Shown here: positions 29,533 to 39,915 of the stretch, one piece after another | Layout of the letters: each line of letters begins with the position of its first letter | Position numbering within the stretch: the first letter of the stretch is position 1 | Assembly (NCBI RefSeq): GCF_006517175.1 | Contig: NZ_CP041186.1 | Span: 2,693,001 to 2,757,000, forward strand | Reading direction: 5' to 3' | Length of the DNA: 64,000 nt | Source of the DNA: Persicimonas caeni | GTDB taxonomy: Bacteria > Myxococcota_A > Bradymonadia > Bradymonadales > Bradymonadaceae | Program-made: the position numbers and the translations under genes | The notes under the pieces: generated by a model | Database searches by the model: none | Told to the model about the DNA's origin: nothing | The model's input: the letters and a program-made list of their open reading frames with translations, nothing else

Positions 29533-32500
29533 TCAATCCACCAACCCAGACCACGGTCCTTTGACCGTAATGCTCTCCCGCTTCTTTCGCGCCCACACGT
29601 CGGCGTCGTACATCGACTCGGCGTGCACCGACGGCACGGTGAACTCCCCGGCGAGTGTGGCGCGCACCGGGTAGACCACCTGGGCCTCCTCGTAGCGGCT
29701 GAGGTTGCCGAAGATCGCAATCTTGGAGTCGCGCACGTCCATGTAGTCGCGGCTCCACGTGCGCTTGGAGTACAGCGCCCGAAGCGCCCTATGGTTCTTG
29801 TTGTGTCGCGGGTTCTGGATCTCCCAGCCGGCCGGCACGCGGTCGACCAGCGCGATATTTTGCTGCGACCTTCCCGACGTGTTTTTGACCGTCAGGCGCA
29901 CGTAGGCCAAGTCGCCCAGCCGGTGGGCGCTCTTGTCGAGCGCCTGACCGTCCGTCCCCAAAAACTCACGCGAGACCTCCAGACCTTTGCCGCCGTACGA
30001 GACCGTCGGCTTTCGGCGCACGCCCTCGCTGCTGATCACCAGATACAACTCGCCCTTCTTGCGACCGTCGGTCTTCCGACCCTTCGACTGCACGTCGATT
30101 TCAAGCGAGCCGAAATCCGCCGCTCGCGCCAGCGACCAGCTCACTCCGTGGCTGTTATTGACCGCCGCGGGCACCTTTTTGCCGTCGGCCTTCAAAACGG
30201 CGCGCTTGATGCCGTTCGACCCGGTCTTCGACCATTTGCCGAGTCCGGTGACGCCCCAGGTGACCTCCTGGGTGTTGTAGCGACCGTAGCCGTGCTCGCT
30301 CAGCCCCCTGGCGACAGCCTTCATCAGCGGCTCGCCGGCCGCATCGTGGCCGAACAAGTCGACGAAAACGTTGAGCTGGAAGCCCTTTCGGCGAAGGTCG
30401 GAGTAGTAGCTTCGCCACGAGGTGCGCTCACCGCTGTCGGCGTCCAACCGCGGGCTCTTGAGGTCGTCCTCGTAGCGGCGGTCGCCGGCCAAGTACAACG
30501 CGGCCTTGAGCAGGTAGAGCTGCTCGGACTTCCAGCCGCGCGTCTTCGCCTCGTAGCGGTCGATCGCCCGCCGAATCGTTCCTTTATTAGCCCGGCCGGT
30601 CAGCGCGAGCACATACTGCGTATAGCCGTTCGCCCAGCGATAGTTCTTGTTGTCGACCTGATTTCGCAGCCACTCGAGCGCATCGTCGAGGCGCTCCTGG
30701 GGGATGTCGTAGCCTGCCTTTTTGGCGTCGAGCAGCGTGTGCGTGGCGATGGTCGTCCCCCACACATCCGGCCGACGCGCCCCGGGCCAGTAGCCGAATC
30801 CGCCCTGAGAGGTCTGCATCGACAAGAGTCGGTTGACCCCAGCTTCGACCCGCTCGTCGATCTGCTCTTTGGAGTAGGCGCCCTCCGGGTCGGCCGCGCG
30901 CATCAACTCGGACAAAAAGAGCATCGGCCGCGTCGACGAACTCGTCTGCTCGACGCATCCGTACGGGTAGCGCACCAAGTATTTGAGGTGGTCGAACGCT
31001 CGCCCGTACGGAATGTGGCTCACCCACAGAGTCGACCGCTCGGTGTGGCGCTCCCAGCCTTTCAAGTGCTTGGACAGGTCGGTCTTGCCATCCTCGAGCT
31101 TGATGCTCTGGATGAGGCGCTCGCGCGGCTGCTTCGGGTGGATGGGAAGTTGGGTCTGGTCCGTCGAGCGGATCCCCTCTCCCCTGGCAACGACCTTGAA
31201 ACGCGCGCCTCCCGAACGCGCCCTCGTCTTCGCCTCGAACACGAAGGTGTGCGACTCACCATCGGCGACGGTCGCGCTCTTGGTGTCAGCCTTGAAGGCG
31301 ACCGGGGCGAGCAGCTCGTCCAAGAAGGTGCTGCCGGGAAGTTCGATCGCCTCGGCGTCGATCGCGACCTCGACCTTCTGCGCCTTGCCGGTCGTGTTGG
31401 TCACAAAGACCGGAATCTGGACCGTGTCGCCGGCGGTCAAAAACCGCGGCGTGGTCGTCTGGATGGAGAGCGGGTCGCGCACTTTGACCGCCGTTTCGGT
31501 CGAGGCGACCTTCTTATTCGTCGCCGCGATCGCCATCACGCGCAGCTCGCCGCGGTAGTTGGGCACGTCGAACGCGATCGTCTTGCGCCCGCTCCGGGGC
31601 AATTTGACCAGCCCCGACCACAGCGCCACCGGCTTGACCGGCATGATGCGCCCGGTGTGATGCGAGCCGCCCTCACCCGAGCCGCCGCCGGGAGGCCCAT
31701 TCTGTCCCGCCTCGGGCATCTGCACGTTCCAGCCGACGGTGTCGAAGGTCGTCACCCCCAGCGCCCGCTTGGCGATGAGTTGGTCGGTCAGATCCGGCGT
31801 CTCGTAGTTGTTGAGCGACAAGATGCCCTCGTCGACCGCCGCCACCGTCACATACATCGGCTCGCGCAGCTTGCCGGCGTCGACGACCACCTCCAGGCGA
31901 CTGTTCGGCCGCACCTCTTTGGGCGCTGCCACCTCGAGCTTGTGCCGGTACGGGGAGCGATCGACGGCCAGCGACTTGGCCCCGAAAGCGCGCTCGGGCA
32001 AAAAGGCCATCTTCGAATCGAGGTGCGGATCTTTGATGAGAAAGACCGTCGCATAGGCGTTGGGCACCCGCTCGTCGAGGGTGAACGTCCAGGTATTTTC
32101 GCCCGGTTCGACCTCCTTCCAGTCGTGCTCGACCACCCGGTGGGTCTCCAGCGTCAGCAGCGCGCGGCCCTTGTACGGCGAGTTAAACCGAATGGTGTGG
32201 CGCTTTCCGACTTGAATCTCGTCGGGCCCCTCGATCTCGAGCTGGGTCGGATCTTCGACGCGCTCGGTGCGGCTGTTGTTGCGGCGAGAACGCCACCAAG
32301 ACCAGTAGTAGCGCCGGTTCGTCTCGAGTTGCAGCGCCGTCTCGGCCTTGCCCGAGCGTGCCCGCACGGCGAACCCGTCGCGCACCTCGTGGGGCGTGAT
32401 TTGCAGCTCGAATTTGCCGTCTTGGACGGCAACCTTCTTGGTCTCGGTGATCAGCGGCTGCCAGCGCGAGCGCCGGCTGTGGCTGCCCCGCGAGCGGTGG

Positions 32501-35262
32501 TAGTACCACGAGTAGTTGCGCAGCAGGTTGACGATCTCGAGTTCGACCTCGTCGGCCTCCTTGTACGGCTTGCCGTCGGGGGTGACCACCACGCCATTGA
32601 TCGTCACCGGCTTGCCGTCCTCGACCTTCTGCACGTCCGCTTTCAGCCCGATATAGTAATGCGTCGGGTGGAACCAGGCGCTGGCCTGCTCGTCGGTCGT
32701 GCGACCGCTGCCGGCCTCGAAGACCGACGCCGTCGCCACGATCCGGCCTCCCGTCGAGCCGGCCACGTCGACTTCCGGGCAGTCGAGCGTGGCGATGTCG
32801 TCGTCGCCGATGGTGCCCACCGCTTTGCCCAGGTCGACGGCACGGTGGTCGGCATCCTCGAAGGCCGCCGGGCCGAATTTGTAGCCTTCGAAGCCGGCCG
32901 GCTGGAAGGTTTTGGGCTCGAGCCGGCACCGCAATTCGACGTTGCTCCCTTTGGCCGACGCGCCGAACAGGTAGCGCGCGTGCACCCCGAACTTGGCGTC
33001 ATCTTCCGGATAGAACGCCTCCGACAGCGCCTCGACATCGACCTCCATACGCTCGGGGACGAACTCCTCGACGTAAAAGTCGTGCTGGGCGACACGCTTT
33101 TTGCCCACCAGCAGGCGCAAACGCCAGCGGCCGGTCGGGCTGATGTCCGACAACTGGTAATCGACCGCGATCACTCCGGCCTCGTTGGTCTCGACCACCC
33201 CCGACTCGGCGGTACGTCCTCGGGCGTCGAACAGCTCGTACTCGACGGGCAGGCCCTTTTTGGGGGCACGCTGGCCGTGGTTTCGGAGCACCCCGACCAG
33301 GTGGACTTCCTCGGCCGGCCGATACAGGTCGCGGTCGCCGTAGACCGCCGCGCGGTACGGCTTGGGCGACAGGTACGGCTCCCCGCCGGTGTCCGCCCCG
33401 GTCAACTGAGTCTCGAGTTCGCCGTACTTCAGGTAGGTGACGTCGTCGCCCTTCGAAGCGACGATCGCAAACGGCGCGTTCGGGTCGACGTCTTTCTTGG
33501 GCACGTCGAGCCGGCACGTGCCCTTGCGCCCCGTCTTGCAGCGCGCCATCACAAAGCCGCTCTGGCGGATAAGCTTGACGTCGACGCCGCGCTTGGGCCG
33601 GCTCGTGTGCATGTCGACCGCCCACACGAACACCTCGTCGCTCCACGACGCGTCGGGCTTTTTGGCGCTGCGTTTGGCCAACAAGTTGATGTCGGTCAAG
33701 AGGAGCCTGGCGGTGTCGCGCGAGTTCGAGTTCTTGTCGCGGATATGCACCTCGTAGACGCCCGGCTTGCGCTGGCCGACGAAGTCGCCGATGTCGACGA
33801 ACAACGTCTCGACCACGTCCTGCTTGCCACGGGGCTCGAGGGTCGTCTTGCCCACCAGGTTCGAGGTGCGCGCGGTGGCCGACTCGCGATAGCCGCTCAT
33901 CCAGAACACGAGGTTCTCGCGCGGAATGTGGCGCACCTCCACCTCGAGCTCGTCGACATTGCGGTGGCGAATCGCCAGGTTGTTCCAGGCCTCCGGCGGG
34001 ATGTAGCGCCCCTCGCCGACCAGTTGGACGACCGACGAGCGCTTGCCGACGTCGTATTCACGCTCGACGACCTTGTCGAGCACACCGCCGTCGATCGTGC
34101 GCAGGCCCGGGCGCAGCCGAACGGTGTAGTTGTCGGGCTTGAAGTCGCCGCGAATCTGGAAGCCTGCGGCCGCCGGGGCGATGTCGAAGTCGACATTCGG
34201 CTCGATGTCGATATGACGTTTGGCCGAGTCGACGTCGGGGGTACACCGCTGGCTGACCCGGTAGTCGCGATAGCCGATGACGTTTCGGAAGTAGACGTCA
34301 CCGCCCGCGACCGCCGCGTCGTCGCAAATGACATAGATATAATACCCGTCGACGCCTTCTTCGAGGGCGACGTTTTCCACCTGGACGCGCTCGCCGAAGG
34401 CCACCGACTTGTGCTCGTTGGCCGCCGGCGCTCGGATGGAGTGCGCCTCGTCGAACGGAAGCCCGCCGGCCAGCGCCAACTCGACCGACGCGTAACCCTT
34501 CTCTTTCATGAACGCGCTGGCCGTGATCGTCGCGCGCACCACGTGCGGCTTGTCGCCGCGGGCGTAGCTGACGTTGTAGGCGACCGTGCCGTTGACCCGC
34601 CAGTTGGCGTATTTGTCGACGGTCTTCGGGTCGACCGGTGCCGAGAAGAGCAGGTCGACCTGGGCTTGGCTTTTGTCGGTGACCGCCACCGGCGTCATCA
34701 TGCGCACGAGCTCGAATTTGGGCAGCTCGTAGGTATGCGACCACGCCTTCCGGGGCTCGAGGCGCGTCACCGCGACCTCTTCTTCGCCCGCGTCGTTCTT
34801 GGTGGTGCGCTCGACGCCGATGGACTCGATGGTCACCTTGTAGGCGTCGCCTGGCTCGAGCTTGTCGCTGGGTCGAAAGACCAGCCGGTCGCGCTTGTCG
34901 AAGGTCCAGCGCCCGGCGAGCGTGGGCTCGATGGCGATTTCGGTCTCGCCGTTGAGCTCGCGGCCGGTGCGCGCGACGATGTCGTGACTGAACTCGACGA
35001 CGAAGGCACGCGGCAACACCTCTTCAGGGCCGTCGGTGCGAAAGTCAGCCTCGAGCGTCGCCGCCGTGGGCAGCTTCGATGCAGCAACTTTGTCGACCAC
35101 CTCGTCGAGCTCACCGGCCTCCTCGACCACTTCGTCCGAGCTCGCCGACGCCTCGCCGTCCGCCTCCGCGTCGTACTCCACACAGCCACTCGGCGACACC
35201 GCCAGAAGGGTCGCCAAGAGCACCCAAGTCGCCGCGCGCACCATCATCACCTTGCCATCCAT
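29533..35262 (-). CDS. Bacterial alpha-2-macroglobulin lipoprotein (YfhM type)
   Basis: 1909-residue periplasmic protease trap. Signal peptide with lipobox SPSGC near residue 27, acidic linker, then successive MG and bait-region domains. The thioester motif is intact: YPYGCVEQ with Cys1436 and Gln1439, predicted to bond covalently to attacking proteases. The following alpha-helical thioester domain and C-terminal receptor-like domain are present. In the first half a Ser/Arg-rich stretch (SRGSHSRRSRWQP, near residue 930) may be a protease-sensitive segment. ATG at 35262 follows GGAG. It is the first gene of an operon with pbpC, in which the pair is thought to protect and repair the envelope. 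A REP lies upstream at 35402-35422. Confidence 0.95.
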   Translation of the reverse strand: MDGKVMMVRAATWVLLATLLAVSPSGCVEYDAEADGEASASSDEVVEEAGELDEVVDKVAASKLPTAATLEADFRTDGPEEVLPRAFVVEFSHDIVARTGRELNGETEIAIEPTLAGRWTFDKRDRLVFRPSDKLEPGDAYKVTIESIGVERTTKNDAGEEEVAVTRLEPRKAWSHTYELPKFELVRMMTPVAVTDKSQAQVDLLFSAPVDPKTVDKYANWRVNGTVAYNVSYARGDKPHVVRATITASAFMKEKGYASVELALAGGLPFDEAHSIRAPAANEHKSVAFGERVQVENVALEEGVDGYYIYVICDDAAVAGGDVYFRNVIGYRDYRVSQRCTPDVDSAKRHIDIEPNVDFDIAPAAAGFQIRGDFKPDNYTVRLRPGLRTIDGGVLDKVVEREYDVGKRSSVVQLVGEGRYIPPEAWNNLAIRHRNVDELEVEVRHIPRENLVFWMSGYRESATARTSNLVGKTTLEPRGKQDVVETLFVDIGDFVGQRKPGVYEVHIRDKNSNSRDTARLLLTDINLLAKRSAKKPDASWSDEVFVWAVDMHTSRPKRGVDVKLIRQSGFVMARCKTGRKGTCRLDVPKKDVDPNAPFAIVASKGDDVTYLKYGELETQLTGADTGGEPYLSPKPYRAAVYGDRDLYRPAEEVHLVGVLRNHGQRAPKKGLPVEYELFDARGRTAESGVVETNEAGVIAVDYQLSDISPTGRWRLRLLVGKKRVAQHDFYVEEFVPERMEVDVEALSEAFYPEDDAKFGVHARYLFGASAKGSNVELRCRLEPKTFQPAGFEGYKFGPAAFEDADHRAVDLGKAVGTIGDDDIATLDCPEVDVAGSTGGRIVATASVFEAGSGRTTDEQASAWFHPTHYYIGLKADVQKVEDGKPVTINGVVVTPDGKPYKEADEVELEIVNLLRNYSWYYHRSRGSHSRRSRWQPLITETKKVAVQDGKFELQITPHEVRDGFAVRARSGKAETALQLETNRRYYWSWWRSRRNNSRTERVEDPTQLEIEGPDEIQVGKRHTIRFNSPYKGRALLTLETHRVVEHDWKEVEPGENTWTFTLDERVPNAYATVFLIKDPHLDSKMAFLPERAFGAKSLAVDRSPYRHKLEVAAPKEVRPNSRLEVVVDAGKLREPMYVTVAAVDEGILSLNNYETPDLTDQLIAKRALGVTTFDTVGWNVQMPEAGQNGPPGGGSGEGGSHHTGRIMPVKPVALWSGLVKLPRSGRKTIAFDVPNYRGELRVMAIAATNKKVASTETAVKVRDPLSIQTTTPRFLTAGDTVQIPVFVTNTTGKAQKVEVAIDAEAIELPGSTFLDELLAPVAFKADTKSATVADGESHTFVFEAKTRARSGGARFKVVARGEGIRSTDQTQLPIHPKQPRERLIQSIKLEDGKTDLSKHLKGWERHTERSTLWVSHIPYGRAFDHLKYLVRYPYGCVEQTSSSTRPMLFLSELMRAADPEGAYSKEQIDERVEAGVNRLLSMQTSQGGFGYWPGARRPDVWGTTIATHTLLDAKKAGYDIPQERLDDALEWLRNQVDNKNYRWANGYTQYVLALTGRANKGTIRRAIDRYEAKTRGWKSEQLYLLKAALYLAGDRRYEDDLKSPRLDADSGERTSWRSYYSDLRRKGFQLNVFVDLFGHDAAGEPLMKAVARGLSEHGYGRYNTQEVTWGVTGLGKWSKTGSNGIKRAVLKADGKKVPAAVNNSHGVSWSLARAADFGSLEIDVQSKGRKTDGRKKGELYLVISSEGVRRKPTVSYGGKGLEVSREFLGTDGQALDKSAHRLGDLAYVRLTVKNTSGRSQQNIALVDRVPAGWEIQNPRHNKNHRALRALYSKRTWSRDYMDVRDSKIAIFGNLSRYEEAQVVYPVRATLAGEFTVPSVHAESMYDADVWARKKRESITVKGPWSGLVD

Positions 35263-35564
35263 CGCACCATCTCCATTCCGTTAGGGTTCGCGTTCTATCC
35301 TTCGACGCTACCCAAGGTACGGAGTGGTTGTTGTGCGCGTTTGGCCCGCGGGTTGCGCTTTACGGGCGAAAATGTGCAGAGGATGTGCAGAGAGGGCGAT
35401 CGCACGGTGTCTGACACCGTGCTCGGCACGCACTCCTACGCCGCCACGACACTCTGGAAAGACGCGCCAAACTCGCCTATAAATCTAGCGAACACTTAGA
35501 ATACCCTCTAATCACGAGTCTCCCCTCCCCCTGTCAGCGCCCCTCTTAAGCCGGGTTGGCGACC
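35263..35564. other. Divergent intergenic region with one REP
   Basis: About 300 bases between the alpha-2-macroglobulin gene (minus) and the rtcB promoter (plus). It contains a REP at 35402-35422 (core CACGGTGTCTGACACCGTG) and an AT-richer stretch at 35475-35520. No gene is seen. Confidence 0.6.
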
Positions 35565-35580
35565 TGGCACGCATCTTGGA
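35565..35580 (+). promoter_or_regulatory. Sigma-54 promoter of the rtc operon
   Basis: TGGCACGCATCTTGGA matches the -24/-12 consensus TGGCACR-N4-TTGCW with correct spacing; one base differs (TTGG for TTGC). It lies 59 bases before the rtcB start. The operon encodes RtcR, a sigma-54 activator, so the promoter class fits its regulator. Predicted transcription starts near 35592. Confidence 0.85.
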
Positions 35581-35638
35581 ATAGGTCTCTGCGACGTTGC
35601 CGCAACAATCCGCAACTAGAACGAACAAGGAGAGAACG

Positions 35639-37024
35639 ATGCGAGGCAGCGAATTGAAGCAGATGGGCTACCCCGAGGGGAACACGACCACCCTGGCGCT
35701 GAACCTGGTGGGCAAGGCCTGCGAGTCGGGCTGGGACGTCGACGACGTGCGCGACGTGCTCGAGAAGCTCGTCGAGGAGCCGGGCGAGTACGCCGAACAC
35801 GAGATCTTCGGCGAGCTCGCCGAGGCGATCGGTGAGCGCGTGCTCTTCCGTGAGCGCGACGAGCCGGCGCCCTGGAAGCAGTGGGGCTCGGATCTCGACC
35901 CGGCCGCCATCGGCCAGCTCGAGAACGCCTGCCGTTTGCCCGTGTCCGTCGCCGGCGCGCTCATGCCCGACGCCCACCGCGGCTACGGGCTGCCCATCGG
36001 GGGCGTGCTCGCCACCGAGGGGGCGGTGATTCCCTACGCCGTTGGCGTCGACATCGCCTGCCGTATGAAGATGACCGTCTTCGACGCGCCGCCCTCGGCG
36101 CTCGAGCACGACAAGGAGCACTTGTCGAAGATCATCGAGGACGAGACGCGCTTTGGTATCGGCGCCTACTTCGACAAGCCCCACGACCACGAGGTCATGG
36201 ACCGCGACTGGGGCGTCTCGCCGGTGACGCGTCGGCTCAAGGAGAAGGCGCGCTACCAGCTCGGCTCGAGCGGCTCGGGCAACCACTTCGCCGAGTGGGG
36301 TGTGTTGACGCTCGCCGACGACGCTCTGGGCGTCAAAAAGGGCCAGTACCTGGCGCTGTTGACCCACAGCGGCAGCCGCGGGGTGGGCGCGTCGGTGGCG
36401 AACCACTACTCGAAGCTCGCCCGCGAGTGGCACCCCGAGCTGCCCAAGGAGCTGCAGCACCTGGCGTGGCTCGAGCTCGACAGTGAGCTCGGCCAGGAGT
36501 ACTGGGCGGCGATGAGCCTCATGGGTGAGTACGCCGCGGCGAACCACGCGGTCATGCACCGCGAGATCGTCGAGGCGTTGGGCGCCGAGGTGGTGGCCGA
36601 CGTCGAGAACCACCATAACTTCGCCTGGAAGGAGGAGCACGACGGCCGCGAGGTGGTCGTGCACCGCAAGGGCGCCACGCCCGCGGGCAAAGGCGTGCTC
36701 GGGGTCATCCCCGGGTCGATGGCCGAGCCGGGCTTCGTGGTCCGCGGCAAGGGCGAGGCGACCTCGCTCGAGAGCGCCGCGCACGGCGCCGGGCGCGTGA
36801 TGTCGCGTCGTCAGGCCAAGCGTGAGATCTCTTGGAAGGACGTGCAGGCCGAGCTCGACGCGTCGGGCGTGACCCTGCTGTCGGCCGACCTGGACGAAGC
36901 GCCCGACGTCTACAAGGACATCGAATCGGTGATGAGCCACCAGGACGACCTGGTCGAGATCGTCGCGCGCTTCGACCCCAAGATTGTGAAGATGGCGCCT
37001 CCTGGTGAGCCGCCGGAGGATTGA
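35639..37024 (+). CDS. rtcB: RNA-splicing ligase RtcB
   Basis: GTP- and Mn-dependent ligase joining RNA 2',3'-cyclic phosphate or 3'-phosphate ends to 5'-OH ends; cytosolic. 461 residues from the ATG at 35639 after AAGGAGAG. Metal and active-site motifs are present: DAHRGYGLPIGGV near residue 115, YAVGVDIACRM with the Mn-binding Cys near residue 140, GSGNHFAEW near residue 215, the NHHNF His cluster near 324, and HRKGATPA near 340 for the guanylylated His region. First gene of rtcBAR under a sigma-54 promoter; rtcA starts 4 bases after its stop. Confidence 0.97.
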   Translation: MRGSELKQMGYPEGNTTTLALNLVGKACESGWDVDDVRDVLEKLVEEPGEYAEHEIFGELAEAIGERVLFRERDEPAPWKQWGSDLDPAAIGQLENACRLPVSVAGALMPDAHRGYGLPIGGVLATEGAVIPYAVGVDIACRMKMTVFDAPPSALEHDKEHLSKIIEDETRFGIGAYFDKPHDHEVMDRDWGVSPVTRRLKEKARYQLGSSGSGNHFAEWGVLTLADDALGVKKGQYLALLTHSGSRGVGASVANHYSKLAREWHPELPKELQHLAWLELDSELGQEYWAAMSLMGEYAAANHAVMHREIVEALGAEVVADVENHHNFAWKEEHDGREVVVHRKGATPAGKGVLGVIPGSMAEPGFVVRGKGEATSLESAAHGAGRVMSRRQAKREISWKDVQAELDASGVTLLSADLDEAPDVYKDIESVMSHQDDLVEIVARFDPKIVKMAPPGEPPED

Positions 37025-37027
37025 GGA

Positions 37028-38092
37028 ATGACTGAGATGCTCACGATAGATGGATCGTTTGGCGAGGGCGGAGGGCAAATCCTCCGCAGCTCGCTGTCAC
37101 TAGCCATGATCACCCAGACGCCGTTTCGGATCGAAAATATCCGCGCGCGGCGACGCAAACCGGGGCTGATGCGCCAGCACCTGACCGCCGTGAAGGCGGC
37201 GGCGCGGGTGAGCAACGCCCACGTCGAGGGCGCCGAGCTCGGCTCGACCGAGCTCGTCTTCGAGCCGGGGCCTATTTGCCCGGGCCACTACGAGTTCGCC
37301 GTGGGCACCGCCGGCAGCACGATGTTGGTGCTGCAGACGGTGCTGCCCGCCCTGCTCCTGCTTACCGAGTCAGGCGGCGAGTCAGGCGGCGAGTCGGGCG
37401 GCGAGCCGAGCGAAGTCTCCGTCGAAGGCGGCACACACAACATGAACGCGCCGGTCTTCGAGTTTTTGGACCGCGCGTTCCGCCCGCAGATGCAGGCGCT
37501 CGGCGCCGAGGTCTCGTTCGGGCTGGAGCAACACGGGTTCTACCCGGCAGGCGGCGGGCGCGTTCGCGCCACGATCAACCGCGGCTTCGACCCGTCGGCG
37601 AGCCTCGAGCTCGTCGAGCGCGGCCGGCTCGAATCGGTGGAGGCGACCGCGCTCTTGGCGCATCTGCCCGCGCATATCGCCGAGCGCGAGTTCGCCGCCC
37701 TCGCCGAGGCGCTCGACGTGCCGGTCGACGAGACGCGAACGGTCACGCTCGAGGAGTCGCGCTCCCCTGGCAACACGCTCATCGTCGACGTGGCGAGCGA
37801 GAACGTCACCGAGGTCTTCACCGGCATCGGCCGCAAGGGCGTGCGCGCCGAAGAGGTCGGCGAAGAGACCGCCCGCGCCGTCAACGCCTACCTGGCCGGC
37901 GGCGCGCCGGTCGGCCCCTATTTGGCCGACCAGTTGCTCTTGCCGATGACGATCACCTCCGGCGGCGTCTTTCGCACGAGCGAGTGCACGCCGCATACGG
38001 CGACCCAGCTCGCGCTCATCCCGCGCTTTGTCGACGTCGGATTCGAGCGCATCGACGACGAGCACGGCACCTTGATTCGTGTGGAGAAGTAG
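37028..38092 (+). CDS. rtcA: RNA 3'-terminal phosphate cyclase RtcA
   Basis: ATP-dependent enzyme converting RNA 3'-phosphates to 2',3'-cyclic phosphates, the substrate for RtcB. 354 residues, normal length. Family signatures are DGSFGEGGGQILR near residue 8, RRKPGLMRQHL near 42, GGTHNMNAP near 136 and FYPAGGGRV near 173; the C-terminal nucleophile His is in CTPHTATQ near residue 322. Residues 118-130 contain an in-frame 12-bp tandem repeat giving Glu-Ser-Gly-Gly three times, probably a surface loop expansion. It overlaps nothing but ends in a triplicated 18-bp sequence before rtcR. Confidence 0.97.
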   Translation: MTEMLTIDGSFGEGGGQILRSSLSLAMITQTPFRIENIRARRRKPGLMRQHLTAVKAAARVSNAHVEGAELGSTELVFEPGPICPGHYEFAVGTAGSTMLVLQTVLPALLLLTESGGESGGESGGEPSEVSVEGGTHNMNAPVFEFLDRAFRPQMQALGAEVSFGLEQHGFYPAGGGRVRATINRGFDPSASLELVERGRLESVEATALLAHLPAHIAEREFAALAEALDVPVDETRTVTLEESRSPGNTLIVDVASENVTEVFTGIGRKGVRAEEVGEETARAVNAYLAGGAPVGPYLADQLLLPMTITSGGVFRTSECTPHTATQLALIPRFVDVGFERIDDEHGTLIRVEK

Positions 38093-38128
38093 ATTCGTGT
38101 GGAGAAGTAGGTTCGTGTGGAGAAGTAG
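38075..38128. repeat. Triplicated 18-bp rtcA stop region
   Basis: ATTCGTGTGGAGAAGTAG occurs at 38075-38092 (the last rtcA codons and TAG), again at 38093-38110, and once more with one change at 38111-38128, immediately before the rtcR ATG. Each copy brings GGAGAAG followed by TAG, so the third copy also provides the rtcR ribosome site. Confidence 0.92.
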
Positions 38129-39739
<1,611 letters not shown>

Positions 39740-39915
39740 AGCGCCACGACACGTGCGCCGGCCATGCTCCGCTCGTAGAGCAACTGTATTCATCAAAAAA
39801 CCCGCACTCAACCCCAAAAAGGCTTGAATCTCGATCCAAAAGGCTTAAAACTACCATCAACCGTATTCTGAAAGATGCAATTGGAAGCTCTGGCCTGCTT
39901 GAAGCTGAGAGTCGA
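39740..39915. other. AT-rich intergenic region
   Basis: About 176 bases, notably AT-richer than the flanks, with a direct repeat AAAAGGCTT(G/A)AA near 39815 and 39838. TTGAAT and TAAAAC separated by 16 bases (about 39823-39850) could be a vegetative promoter for the TIG/Kelch gene; this is weak. A GGCGC-TGAA-GCGCC hairpin overlaps the rtcR stop codon at 39732-39745. Confidence 0.4.

Noticed and set aside
29017-35499. A 2160-codon open frame on the plus strand
   Set aside because: It is the mirror of the alpha-2-macroglobulin and pbpC genes, which have clear domains and motifs on the minus strand. High GC keeps antisense frames open.
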